A stretch of 41,070 nucleotides of DNA from CAWIHA01 sp963835855 (GTDB lineage: Bacteria; Acidobacteriota; Terriglobia; Bryobacterales; Bryobacteraceae), in assembly GCA_963835855.1 (NCBI GenBank), contig CAWIHA010000014.1:1-41070 (forward strand), in the 5' to 3' direction. A program made the translations under genes and the position numbers. Each line of letters begins with the position of its first letter. Positions within the stretch are counted from its first letter, which is position 1. The notes beneath the pieces were generated by a model. The model was not told where the DNA came from. It worked only from the letters and a program-made list of their open reading frames with translations, and made no database searches. Below, one piece after another: positions 8,205 to 16,503 of this stretch.

Positions 8205-8681
8205 ATGCGGCTAATTGGATTGTGTGTCCAGATTTTAGAGATAGCCTGCCTGGTCCTTGCGCTGATTCTGCTGAAGCGCCGTGGTGTGACTCCCGTGGCC
8301 GTGCCTGGCCCGGCCGGGACGCAACTCGAGCTGCCCTATGTCTGGGGCGTATATTGCGGCTATGTGGCGCTCCTCGTCGTTTTGCTACAGATTCTCGGAT
8401 GGATTATGTTGGGGCGCGGGAGCTGGCCAAGTGTGAAACTCGGCCTGCTCTTCATTGCTCTTTCAATTGCCGCTGGTATCGGACTGCTCATGAGACGCCG
8501 CATCGGCGTTCTGGCGTTATTCGGATTGTGGTTGATGGGCGCGGTCAACATAGTTATCCAGGTGAACTGGAAGGCGCCGGCGAACGCGCTGGCCGCGTTG
8601 TGGCCGATTGCAATCGTGCTTGGTTTAGCGATTCCGAGCGCGGTCTACTTCCGAAAACGCTGGCCGGCGCTTCGCTGGTAG
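8205..8681 (+). CDS. Hypothetical multi-spanning membrane protein
   Basis: I do not recognise this family. From ATG 8205 it encodes 158 residues with about five hydrophobic segments: near the N-terminus (LIGLCVQILEIACLVLALIL), around residues 43-65 (VWGVYCGYVALLVVLLQILGW), 74-92, 96-115 and 125-147. Short basic loops (KRRG, RRRIG, RKRW) alternate with them. The codon use is that of its neighbours. It lies between the cfa-like gene and a convergent SDR gene, four bases from that gene's end. ATG 8205 is preferred over an upstream TTG at 8190 because a TANNNT hexamer precedes it by six bases. Confidence 0.6.
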   Translation: MRLIGLCVQILEIACLVLALILLKRRGVTPVAVPGPAGTQLELPYVWGVYCGYVALLVVLLQILGWIMLGRGSWPSVKLGLLFIALSIAAGIGLLMRRRIGVLALFGLWLMGAVNIVIQVNWKAPANALAALWPIAIVLGLAIPSAVYFRKRWPALRW

Positions 8682-8685
8682 ACCG

Positions 8686-9495
8686 CTAACCGGACGCCGG
8701 CCGGACCTCGCGGCGCGCGCGGCGCGCGTAGCACAACGCGAGCGGCCGGAAGACAAAGCCGGGAATCACGCCCAATAGTCCGACCAGCAGCTTGTAAGGC
8801 CACCCCGGCACCACGAACAGCTCGCCGCGCTTGAGTCCGCGCAGTGCGGCCGCCACCACATCCTCCGGGCGCGACCACAGCCAGGCCGGGATCACGCCGC
8901 GCTCGGCGCCCATCACATCGTGGAACTCCGAGTAGACGAAGCCCGGACAAAGCGCTTCGATGCGCACGGCCGAGCCCGCGCTCGCGAGCTCCATGTACAG
9001 CCCTTCGGTGAAACGATTCATCCACGCTTTGGTTGCGCCATAGCTCACGCTTCCGGGGCTGGTTGCGAAGCCCGCCACCGAGGACACGTTGATGATCGCG
9101 CCCCGGTTGACGGGGACCATCCTTTTCAGCGCCGCATGGCACAGGCGCATGGTTGCGAGCACGTGCAGCCGGTGCATCTTGCTCTGCGATTCGAGGTCTG
9201 CCTCCCAGAACCGCCCGAGCGTGCCAAAGCCGGCGTTGTTCACGAGCAAATCGAGGCTCTCCGCGGTTGCGATGCGGTCCTCGACAGGCTGGATACCGGC
9301 ATCCGTTGTGAGGTCGGCGGCGAGCGCCTCAGCGTGGATGCCATGCGCCGCTTCGAGTTCACGCCCGAGCGCTTCGAGCCGCGCCCGGCGCCGCGCCACC
9401 AGCACGAGGTCATAGCCCCGCGCCGCCAGCGCCCGCGCGAACGTCGCGCCAATGCCGCTAGATGCGCCGGTTACGAGTGCGAGCGGTCCTGTCAC
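8686..9495 (-). CDS. Short-chain dehydrogenase/reductase (SDR) family oxidoreductase
   Basis: A classical SDR of 269 residues. The Rossmann nucleotide-binding motif is TGASSGIGATFARAL and the structural motif is NNAGFG. The catalytic Ser-Tyr-Lys are in NVSSVAGFATSPGSVSYGATKAW (Ser in NVSS, Tyr and Lys in YGATK). Arginines after the second strand (VARRRARLEALG) suggest NADP(H). The C-terminal tail is hydrophobic (YKLLVGLLGVIPGFVFRPL) and could touch the membrane. The substrate cannot be told. GTG 9495 overlaps the dipeptidase stop in a GTGA arrangement, which implies translational coupling with that gene. Confidence 0.88.
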   Translation of the reverse strand: MTGPLALVTGASSGIGATFARALAARGYDLVLVARRRARLEALGRELEAAHGIHAEALAADLTTDAGIQPVEDRIATAESLDLLVNNAGFGTLGRFWEADLESQSKMHRLHVLATMRLCHAALKRMVPVNRGAIINVSSVAGFATSPGSVSYGATKAWMNRFTEGLYMELASAGSAVRIEALCPGFVYSEFHDVMGAERGVIPAWLWSRPEDVVAAALRGLKRGELFVVPGWPYKLLVGLLGVIPGFVFRPLALCYARRARREVRPASG

Positions 9496-10847
9496 TGACC
9501 CAGGATTTCCAGGTACCGCGCCACCGCCTCGATGCCGCGGTAGAAGTTCGGCAAGTAGAACTTTTCGTTCGGCGCGTGCAGATTGTCGTCCGGCAGGCCG
9601 AAGCCCATCATCACGCTCGGAATGCCGAGTTCCCGCTCGAACGAGCCGACGATCGGGATCGATCCGCCGGAACGAATGTAAACCGTTTTCTTGCCGAAGA
9701 CTTGTTCCATGGCATCGGCGGCGGCATGGATGAACCGGTTATCGGGATTCACGAGCGATGGCCGCGCGCCGTGGACGGTTTTCACCTCCGCCTTCACCCC
9801 ACGCGGACAAGCCTTGGCGACGGCGGCCTTGAACTGTTTGAGCGCCTCGGCAGGCCGCTGGTCGGCGACCAGCCGCATGCTGATCTTGGCGACTGCGCGG
9901 GCGGGAATCACCGTTTTTGCGCCTTCCCCGGTGAACCCTCCACGGATTCCGTGCACTTCGAACGTCGGGCGCGCCCAGGTGCGATCGAAGACGCTGTAGC
10001 GGCGCTCTCCCGTCAGCTCGCGAGAGCCGATCTCCTTCTTCCGGTATTCCTCCTCGTTGAACGGCAGCCGCGCCCAGGCCTTTTTTTCTTTCTTGCCCGG
10101 CGGCTGCACACGATCGTAGAAGCCCGGAATGTGGATGCGCCCGTCGCGGTCTTTCAGAGCGCAGATGATTTCCGCGATGGCCTGAATCGGATTTGGCGCC
10201 ACGCCGCCGTAAATGCCGGAGTGCAGGTCGTGACTGGCGCCTTCGACGTGCAATTCGGTGTAGACGATGCCGCGCAAACCGATGCAAATGGTCGGCAGCT
10301 CCGGCGCGAACATCTCGGTATCGCAGATGACGGCCGCATCCGCCTTCAGGCGCGGCGGCTTCTGCGCGACATAGCTTTCGATATGCTGGCCGCTGATCTC
10401 CTCCTCGCCCTCGATAAGGAATTTCACGTTGACCGGCAGCTTGCCGTTCATCTGTAGCAGGCCTTCGACGGCCTTGATCAACAGGTAAGTCTGTCCCTTG
10501 TCGTCCGAGGCGCCGCGCGCATAAATGTTGTTGTTACGGACCTCGGGCTCGAACGGCGGCGATTTCCATTCCTCGAGCGGCTCCGGCGGCTGCACGTCGT
10601 AATGGCCATAGAAAAGCAACGTCGGTTTGCCGGGCGCTCCGAGCCACTCGCCGTACACCAGCGGATTGCCGTCGCCTTCGATCAGCTCGGCGTCCACCAA
10701 GCCTATGCGGCGCAGCTCGTCGCGGACGAACTTGGCCGCCCGGCGTATATCCGGCGCGTGCTCCGGCAAGGTGCTGATGCTCGGAATGCGCAGAAACGTT
10801 TTCAGTCCTTCCAGGAAAGCATTGCGGTTCTGTTCGAAGTAGTTCAT
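9492..10847 (-). CDS. M20-family metallopeptidase (dipeptidase)
   Basis: Zinc peptidase of the ArgE/DapE/CPG2 group, probably cleaving dipeptides in the cytoplasm. The 451 residues contain the metal-binding HYDVQP (first ligand), ARGASDDKGQ (bridging Asp) and EGEEEISGQHI (catalytic Glu and ligand). The lid or dimerisation domain is in the middle (ASHDLHSGIYGGVAPNP). The start is ATG 10847 with GAGGAG just upstream; the open frame continues further but holds no other motif. A long hairpin (10887-10932) separates it from fumC. It is coupled to the downstream SDR gene by a four-base overlap. Confidence 0.9.
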   Translation of the reverse strand: MNYFEQNRNAFLEGLKTFLRIPSISTLPEHAPDIRRAAKFVRDELRRIGLVDAELIEGDGNPLVYGEWLGAPGKPTLLFYGHYDVQPPEPLEEWKSPPFEPEVRNNNIYARGASDDKGQTYLLIKAVEGLLQMNGKLPVNVKFLIEGEEEISGQHIESYVAQKPPRLKADAAVICDTEMFAPELPTICIGLRGIVYTELHVEGASHDLHSGIYGGVAPNPIQAIAEIICALKDRDGRIHIPGFYDRVQPPGKKEKKAWARLPFNEEEYRKKEIGSRELTGERRYSVFDRTWARPTFEVHGIRGGFTGEGAKTVIPARAVAKISMRLVADQRPAEALKQFKAAVAKACPRGVKAEVKTVHGARPSLVNPDNRFIHAAADAMEQVFGKKTVYIRSGGSIPIVGSFERELGIPSVMMGFGLPDDNLHAPNEKFYLPNFYRGIEAVARYLEILGQ

Positions 10848-10886
10848 ATGCTCCTCTGTCCTCAGCAAAATGTGCGACCGTTTCCT

Positions 10887-10932
10887 GTTCTCATCCGCGC
10901 AGCCTGCGCCGGCAGGCCGCACGGATGAGAAC
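10887..10932 (-). terminator. Long hairpin between fumC and the dipeptidase gene
   Basis: An 11-base perfect outer stem (GTTCTCATCCG / CGGATGAGAAC) continues inward, with two mismatches, into a GC-rich inner stem (GCCTGC/GCAGGC). It begins one base after the fumC stop codon. No U tract follows on the minus strand, so it is either a Rho-assisted terminator or an mRNA stabiliser. Confidence 0.5.
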
Positions 10933-10933
10933 G

Positions 10934-12304
10934 TCAACCCGCCTGTTTCGCAGGGTCCAGCAACTCGTTGAGCTTGCGCTCCGGTATCCCGCTCTTCTCT
11001 CGCGCCACCTCGCGGATCGTCTTTCCGGTGGCGTACGCTTCCTTGGCCAGTGCCGCGGCCTTATCGTAGCCAATCTCAAGGGCGAGCGAGGTGGCCATCG
11101 CCAGCGATTGCTCGACGAAAGCGCCGGCGCGTTCGCGATCGGCCTCGATCCCATCGATCAACCGCTCGCGAAAGTTCCGCGACGCCGCCGCCAGCAGCTC
11201 GATGGATTCCAGCAGGTCGTAAGCCATCACCGGCATCATGACGTTCAGCTCGAAATTGCTGAAGGCGCAGCACCAGGTGATCGTGGCGTCGTAGCCGATC
11301 ACCTGCGCGCACACCATCAGAACGCTTTCGGCGATCACCGGGTTCACTTTGCCAGGCATAATGCTCGATCCAGGTTGCACCTCAGGCAGCCGCAGCTCGC
11401 CGATGCCGCAGCGCGGGCCGGAGCCGAGCCAGCGAATGTCGTTCGCGATCTTCGTCAGCGCCACCGCGTACGTCTTGAGCGCGCCGCTTAGGAAAGACAC
11501 ACCGTCCTTCGCAGCCTGGGCCTCAAAATGGTTTTTCGCTTCGCGGAACGGCAAGCCGGTGCGCTGGGAGAGAATACGGATCGCGGCGGCGGCGAAGCCT
11601 GGGGCGGCGTTCAGCCCGGTTCCGATGGCCGTGCCGCCGAGAGGCAGCTCGTAAATCCAATCGAGCGCCGCGTGCACGCGTTCGATCGACGCTTCGACCT
11701 GGCGCGCGTAGCCGCTGAACTCCTGGCCGAGCCGCATCGGCACCGCGTCCTGCAAGTGAGTGCGGCCGAGCTTAATCACGTCCTGGAATTCGACCGCTTT
11801 TTTCCCAAGCGATTCGGCGAGCCCGGCCATGGCCGGAAGCAGCTCGCGCCGGACGAGTTCGGCGGCGGCCACGTGGATCGCCGCTGGAATTACGTCGTTG
11901 CTCGATTGGCTGCGATTGACGTGATCGTTGGGGTGAATCTTCCCTCCGGTCCGGTTCCGGTTCGCCAGGTGAGCGATCACCTCGTTGGCGTTCATGTTGG
12001 TTGAGGTCCCGCTGCCAGTCTGGAAAATGTCGATGACGAACTCGGAGTCGTGCGCGCCCTCGGCGATTTCGGCGGAAACGGCGGCGATCGCTTCAGCGAC
12101 GTCCGGTTCGAGCGCTCCGAGTTGGCGGTTCGCCTCCGCGGCCGCGCCCTTGATCAACCCCAGGGCGCGGATGAACGGGCGCGTGAAGCGCATGCGGCTG
12201 ATCGGAAAGTTTTCGACGGCGCGTTGCGTTTGCGCGCCATAGAGCGCTTCAGCCGGCACGCGCACATCGCCCAGGGTGTCGTGCTCCGTGCGGTATTGGC
12301 CCAT
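10934..12304 (-). CDS. fumC: Class II fumarate hydratase
   Basis: Iron-independent, cytoplasmic enzyme of the TCA cycle that interconverts fumarate and malate. The 456 residues begin QYRTEHDTLGDVRVPAEALYGAQTQRA and carry the superfamily signature GSSIMPGKVNP. Substrate-site segments are also present (GSGTSTNMNANEVI, KLGRTHLQDAVPM). Length is normal for FumC. The start is ATG 12304; TATCAT lies exactly six bases before it (12311-12316) with no Shine-Dalgarno, so the message may be leaderless. It is divergent from the thioesterase region. Confidence 0.95.
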   Translation of the reverse strand: MGQYRTEHDTLGDVRVPAEALYGAQTQRAVENFPISRMRFTRPFIRALGLIKGAAAEANRQLGALEPDVAEAIAAVSAEIAEGAHDSEFVIDIFQTGSGTSTNMNANEVIAHLANRNRTGGKIHPNDHVNRSQSSNDVIPAAIHVAAAELVRRELLPAMAGLAESLGKKAVEFQDVIKLGRTHLQDAVPMRLGQEFSGYARQVEASIERVHAALDWIYELPLGGTAIGTGLNAAPGFAAAAIRILSQRTGLPFREAKNHFEAQAAKDGVSFLSGALKTYAVALTKIANDIRWLGSGPRCGIGELRLPEVQPGSSIMPGKVNPVIAESVLMVCAQVIGYDATITWCCAFSNFELNVMMPVMAYDLLESIELLAAASRNFRERLIDGIEADRERAGAFVEQSLAMATSLALEIGYDKAAALAKEAYATGKTIREVAREKSGIPERKLNELLDPAKQAG

Positions 12305-12310
12305 ACTTCG

Positions 12311-12316
12311 ATGATA
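12311..12316 (-). promoter_or_regulatory. Putative -10 element for leaderless fumC
   Basis: TATCAT on the minus strand, six bases (CGAAGT) before ATG 12304. Transcription would start at the initiation codon. No good -35 is visible. Confidence 0.45.
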
Positions 12317-12369
12317 GACGCCTTGATGACAGAACGCCTCGACCATGGGACGCCGCAAACTAACGATGA

Positions 12370-12375
12370 TAGACT
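12370..12375 (+). promoter_or_regulatory. Putative -10 element upstream of the 12382 small ORF and thioesterase
   Basis: TAGACT followed by six bases (GAACCC) and then GTG 12382. It faces away from the fumC element 54 bases to the left, so this gap probably holds back-to-back promoters. Confidence 0.35.
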
Positions 12376-12381
12376 GAACCC

Positions 12382-12486
12382 GTGCTGGCGCCTTTCGCCG
12401 CCTTATGGATAGCGATCACGCACACGGCTTGGGAGCAAATTCCAATCGAATTCTCCACGGCGGCGGAGCCAGCCATTTTCCTGTAG
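12382..12486 (+). CDS. Possible 34-residue small ORF upstream of the thioesterase
   Basis: From GTG 12382 the frame encodes 34 residues with a hydrophobic start (LAPFAALWIAITHTAW) and an acidic second half, ending at TAG 12484-12486, nine bases before the thioesterase ATG. I do not recognise it. Support is limited to the TANNNT element six bases before the GTG and the close spacing to the next gene. It could be a leader peptide, a remnant, or chance. Confidence 0.25.
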   Translation: MLAPFAALWIAITHTAWEQIPIEFSTAAEPAIFL

Positions 12487-12495
12487 AGAACGAGT

Positions 12496-12942
12496 ATGGA
12501 CCCAAACATCAAAGATGCCATCCAACGATCGGTTGAGCGCGAGCCGTTTGCTCAGACCTTGAAAATGGAATTGGTGGAATTGGAGGCCGGTTTTTCGGCG
12601 GTGGAAATGGACTACCAGCCGGCGTTCATGGATAATTTGTTCGGCCGGGCCCACGGCGGCGCAATCTTCGCTCTGATCGACGAGGCGTTTGAGACGGCCT
12701 GCCAGACTGATGGCACGATTACCGTGGCGCTGAACGTGAGCGTGACCTACGTAAGGAGTCCCAAGAGAGGGGCGCGGCTGCGGGCCGAAGCGCGGGAGGT
12801 CAGCCGCACCACACAAACCGCCAACTACGGTATCCAGGTGAACGATCAAGACGGCCGCGTCATTGCAATCTGTCAAGCCTTAGGATTCCGAACCGGCAAA
12901 CCGCTTCCGTTTCTGGATCAACAGGCCCTGCGGCCAGAATGA
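12496..12942 (+). CDS. PaaI-family hotdog-fold thioesterase
   Basis: Hydrolyses acyl-CoA thioesters, probably of aromatic or medium-chain acyl groups, in the cytoplasm. The 148 residues contain the family core RAHGGAIFALIDEAFETAC (the HGG loop and following helix) and a typical beta-strand pair VALNVSVTYVRSPKRGARLRA. FAQTLKMELVELEAGFSAVEM at the start and NYGIQVNDQDGRVIAICQAL at the end fit the hotdog fold. The start is ATG 12496, preceded by GAGAACGAG. The exact substrate is unknown; it lies alone between fumC and the exported-protein cluster. Confidence 0.85.
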   Translation: MDPNIKDAIQRSVEREPFAQTLKMELVELEAGFSAVEMDYQPAFMDNLFGRAHGGAIFALIDEAFETACQTDGTITVALNVSVTYVRSPKRGARLRAEAREVSRTTQTANYGIQVNDQDGRVIAICQALGFRTGKPLPFLDQQALRPE

Positions 12943-13210
12943 AATTCCGGTTTCGATCTATTCAGGCCTGAAAGTTTATTTACACTTGTCACACTAGATA
13001 AAGAGGCGCATACTTGGGCGGGAAAAGACGATTCTTCTGACATGAGGAAGTTGTCATGATGTGCGCAGCTGAAACGAGTGCAGCGGTTACCTTCTGCCCG
13101 ATGATCTTCCTCGCGACGGTTCGCCGCGCCAGTGCTCAAGAATCTCCGGAGAATCCCAGATTGCGAGCAATGCGCCACAACTGCTTTTCTCCGCCATGGG
13201 AGGGCAAAGA

Positions 13211-14164
13211 ATGAAACACATCGGACGCGCACTGATTCTCTGGGCCGCAATCAGCGGTCTTGTGGGGACAGCCGAGGTGAAGCAGCGGCAGCAGCCCGTC
13301 GAGGCGCCGAAAGCTGTTCGTGCGATGCCCGTCTGCGGAGCACGCAGGACAGTCATTGCGGAACTGGGAAAGGTCAGGGTTCGTCCCTGGTTCCAGCAGG
13401 CGCTATTCGACATTAAGATCCGTGCCGGGGAGATTGAGTTCTACGCGGATACGCGCCGCAAGGAGGTCTGCCCGCCTGGCAGCTATAACGTGGATTTGAA
13501 GAGCATCGGCGTGCTCTCAGCCGGCATGGCCGGGAGAGATGGCTTCGGTTTAGAGATCGATGGGAAGAAGCCGTTTTCAAGCCAGTACCGGCGGAATCCC
13601 GGCGTATTGATCCTCGGATATCTGGTGTGGAACACCGCCGGCGAGGCTCAGGCCTTTGCCGACGCAATGAACCGCCTGCGTGCTTACGCCCGCCTTTATG
13701 ACCCGTCAACGCAGCGTTTTCCTCGTGCCTGTGGCGCAGGCGAAGAGGCCCAGAGCGCCGCCTGGCGCGACTTCGCGCAACAAGCCGCCGCTTGGCGGGC
13801 GCTCCCGGTGAAGCCCCCAATTCCCGAAGAGGTGCGGCAGCATCGGGTGCTCGCCGAGCATGATTTCAGCGACCAAAAACTCGAGTCCGCGGTCGAACAC
13901 TACGAATCCGGCTTGGAGATCGATGCATTATGGCCGGAAGGTCATTTCAACGCCGCTCTGCTCTACGCCGAACTGAAAGATTACGATGACGCCGTGTGGC
14001 ACATGCGGTCCTATGTCGAACTGGTCCCCGATGCCCGCGACGCGCGGCAGGCCCGCGACCAGATGGTGATCTGGCAGGACAAGCTCAGGCAGCAGACCGA
14101 GGCCGCTCCCGCTCCGGAGCAATTGACGCCGCCACCGCGCTCTAAGTTTGGCAAGGCGAAGTAA
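13211..14164 (+). CDS. Exported protein with PH-like and TPR domains (cluster gene 1)
   Basis: I do not recognise a named family. From ATG 13211 (GGGAGGG ribosome-binding site upstream) it encodes 317 residues. A signal peptide covers about residues 1-21. Residues about 45-150 form a beta-rich region (FDIKIRAGEIEFYADT, then GVLILGYLVW and a closing helix EAQAFADAMNRLRAYAR), which I read as PH-like. A TPR region follows at about 210-300 (AEHDFSDQKLESAVEHYESG, NAALLYAELKDYDDAV). The last TPR segment (LKDYDDAV, ARDARQARDQMVIWQ) is closely similar to the end of the protein at 16504-17973 (LKDYAQAV, ARDSQAARDQIILWQ), so the two share a module. It is the first of three exported proteins in tandem. 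Confidence 0.7.
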   Translation: MKHIGRALILWAAISGLVGTAEVKQRQQPVEAPKAVRAMPVCGARRTVIAELGKVRVRPWFQQALFDIKIRAGEIEFYADTRRKEVCPPGSYNVDLKSIGVLSAGMAGRDGFGLEIDGKKPFSSQYRRNPGVLILGYLVWNTAGEAQAFADAMNRLRAYARLYDPSTQRFPRACGAGEEAQSAAWRDFAQQAAAWRALPVKPPIPEEVRQHRVLAEHDFSDQKLESAVEHYESGLEIDALWPEGHFNAALLYAELKDYDDAVWHMRSYVELVPDARDARQARDQMVIWQDKLRQQTEAAPAPEQLTPPPRSKFGKAK

Positions 14165-14253
14165 GCGGAGGCGCCCACGCACGGCGCTTGAAGAAGACGC
14201 CTCAAAGAGCCGATTCGATACGAAGGTGCTGCCACGGTGCCGGAGGAGAGGTC

Positions 14254-16470
14254 ATGAAACAGTCGTTGTGTTTGGCGCTATTGCTGATCGCCGCAAGTTC
14301 CTTTACGGCCACGGCGCAGGTGCCGGGTACGGCAGTAGGGTGCGGCTGCTACTGCGGGAAGATGGTGCCTCCGCCTTGCAGCGAGGCTGCCTGTAAGACG
14401 GCCTGCGGCTGGCCGGGCGGCTCCAGTTCCTCGAGCTCTGCCTCTTCCACGCTCATGCAGCAGGCATTCACGAACTTCTTCTCCTCGCTGTTGCAGAGTA
14501 ACGCTGAGGCTGCGGAGCGACGGCGGCAGATGATGGAGGAGTTGGAACGTCGCCGGATCGAGGCGGAACGCCTTCGCCTGGAGGCGGAACGCCAGCACAG
14601 GCTGGAGGAAGCGCGCCGCTTGCGTGAGATGATTGAGCGGCTTTCAAGGACGTTGAAGCTGACCGGATTGCCCGACCTACAGATGAAGTTGAGCGCTTTC
14701 GCTGGTCCTCTGCAACTGAAATTCGGCGACTCGAACGAGGATCATGTGGGAATTCAAAATCTTCCCGGCATCGCTCTCAACGGCGGGAACGTACCTTACG
14801 GGATTCCAGGGCTGCCGGGGATATATACCAATGGTCCCAGTCCTGACTCCGGCCTGAGCGAGCCGAAGCTGCAGTTGAAGATGGGCGACAGCGCCGCCGC
14901 GCCACCGGATGCCGCAGTATCCCCGGAACCGCAACCGGTTCCGGCTGCCCAGGCGCAGGCGGCCGCTCTGCCCGATCCCCGCAACATGACTCCCCAGCAG
15001 GCGGCGGACATGGCTGAGCTGGTCAGCAACCTTCCGCCCGAGGAGCAAGAGCGTCTCATGGCGGCGGCGCGGAGTACGACCAATGCCAGCTCCCCCGGGC
15101 TCCCCAATACCCTCCCAGGGCAGCCACCGTCGCCGGCGCTGACGCAATTGCAGCAGCTAGCGCCTGCTTCGCAGTCGGCCGCGGCGGCGCCGGTGCTGGA
15201 AGACGCATCCGCGCAAGCGCGAGCCGGTTTCGACACGCCGATTGGCGCGGGTGCAACAGGGCCTGGAGCACCGGCCGCGGCGACATCGAGCCCCTCAGCC
15301 GTGCAACGGGCTCCGGCAGTTGCCGCCCCGGATTGCTCCACTCCAGGGACCAGTGATGGCTCGGTGGATCTACGATGCGCGCGGGTCCTTGTGGTCGAGC
15401 CGGCTCGCGTGAGAGGGACGGCGGCGCAACCGGAAGTCCGCGCGCCGTCAGCACAGGTAGCACCAGCACAGGCAGTACTTCCGGCGCCGGCAATGCATGC
15501 AGCACCAGCGCAGGCCCCGCCCGCACAGTGGCAGGCGCAGGCGCCTCCAGCGCCTGCGGCCAGGGAGGGTGCTCCGGCCATGCCCGGCGGCCTGCTCCCC
15601 GGCAAGACGGTAAACGCACAAGGATGTTTGGATTCGCTTCGCGCGAACCAACACCCGAACGGCGACACGACTTTGCCGCAGACGCTCACCTATCAGGGCG
15701 TAACGTTACAACCCGGTGACGTGATCGATTTTCATGAAGGGCTCATGACGCTGCATCTTACGCAAGATCGCCAGTTCTTCGCACACGGGCACACGGCCTT
15801 GTATCTGGGCCGCGACGAGAAGACAGGGGAGGCATTGTTCCTGGATTTCCAGTTTCGATCCGATACCGATCAGTACCATGGGCTCATCCGTGACGAGCAG
15901 ACGTTCCTGATCGAGAACCGCAAACGCCACGGCTCTTTCGATGTGTTCCGGCTAAAGGACACCTCGACGCTGCAGCGTTCCGTGCTGGTAGCGGAAGCGG
16001 AGTACATTGCGGCGAACAAACGCTACCTCGCGTCGGGGTTAGTCTGTTCGAGCGCCGCCATCGAGACGCTCTCCAAAGCGACGGGGCTGCGGATCGAGGG
16101 CTGGAAGCCGGACGACATCGCCAGCAGCTCGCAGTTCCAGCGTCCGCCGGGGCTGGAGGGAAAGACCATCAACATGACCGTTGCGCTGCGCGAACGGCGG
16201 GACCGCGACCTCCGGCAGTTGGAAGACGCGATCCGCCTGGAGGAGCGCGCGCAAGAATCTCTGGAGTGTTCCGAGGCGGCGCTTCAGCTTACCCAAGAGC
16301 TGAACGACACGCAGGCGCAGGGCATCGCGCAGGGGGTGGCCCAGACGTTCCCACGAGGCGCTAATGCAGGCGCGGGGATGCTCACGAGCGAGCGGAAAAG
16401 CTACTGCTTGAAGCGGAAGAAGCGCTCGCGGCGCACTAAGGGGCATTGCTCCGGTGTCATCATTCCCTGA
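14254..16470 (+). CDS. Exported coiled-coil protein with C-terminal permuted papain-like (YiiX/NlpC-P60 type) domain (cluster gene 2)
   Basis: Starts at ATG 14254, fixed by GGAGGAG upstream; 738 residues. In order: signal peptide (1-22, ending TATAQ); a Cys-rich segment (about 29-51, seven cysteines); a Ser-rich stretch; an Arg/Glu-rich coiled coil (about 85-145); two similar LQLKFGD/LQLKMGD segments; a long Ala/Pro/Gln-rich linker (about 215-460); a C-terminal domain (about 470-625); and a basic, Cys-containing tail. The C-terminal domain has LQPGDVIDF, then His513 in GHTALYLG, then Cys598 in GLVCSSAAIETL. His before Cys is the order of permuted NlpC/P60-like thiol hydrolases (YiiX group). 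This assignment is inference from motifs; the fold family cleaves amide or acyl bonds, and the substrate here is unknown. Possibly cell-envelope located. Confidence 0.65.
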   Translation: MKQSLCLALLLIAASSFTATAQVPGTAVGCGCYCGKMVPPPCSEAACKTACGWPGGSSSSSSASSTLMQQAFTNFFSSLLQSNAEAAERRRQMMEELERRRIEAERLRLEAERQHRLEEARRLREMIERLSRTLKLTGLPDLQMKLSAFAGPLQLKFGDSNEDHVGIQNLPGIALNGGNVPYGIPGLPGIYTNGPSPDSGLSEPKLQLKMGDSAAAPPDAAVSPEPQPVPAAQAQAAALPDPRNMTPQQAADMAELVSNLPPEEQERLMAAARSTTNASSPGLPNTLPGQPPSPALTQLQQLAPASQSAAAAPVLEDASAQARAGFDTPIGAGATGPGAPAAATSSPSAVQRAPAVAAPDCSTPGTSDGSVDLRCARVLVVEPARVRGTAAQPEVRAPSAQVAPAQAVLPAPAMHAAPAQAPPAQWQAQAPPAPAAREGAPAMPGGLLPGKTVNAQGCLDSLRANQHPNGDTTLPQTLTYQGVTLQPGDVIDFHEGLMTLHLTQDRQFFAHGHTALYLGRDEKTGEALFLDFQFRSDTDQYHGLIRDEQTFLIENRKRHGSFDVFRLKDTSTLQRSVLVAEAEYIAANKRYLASGLVCSSAAIETLSKATGLRIEGWKPDDIASSSQFQRPPGLEGKTINMTVALRERRDRDLRQLEDAIRLEERAQESLECSEAALQLTQELNDTQAQGIAQGVAQTFPRGANAGAGMLTSERKSYCLKRKKRSRRTKGHCSGVIIP

Positions 16471-16503
16471 TCTCAGTCCGCCGGCCGTGCTCAACTGGCA
16501 AAC

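Noticed and set aside
14796..15689. 297-codon minus-strand frame rich in Ala, Gly and Cys
   Set aside because: Antisense of the Ala/Pro-rich linker of cluster gene 2; the composition is simply the mirror of that linker.
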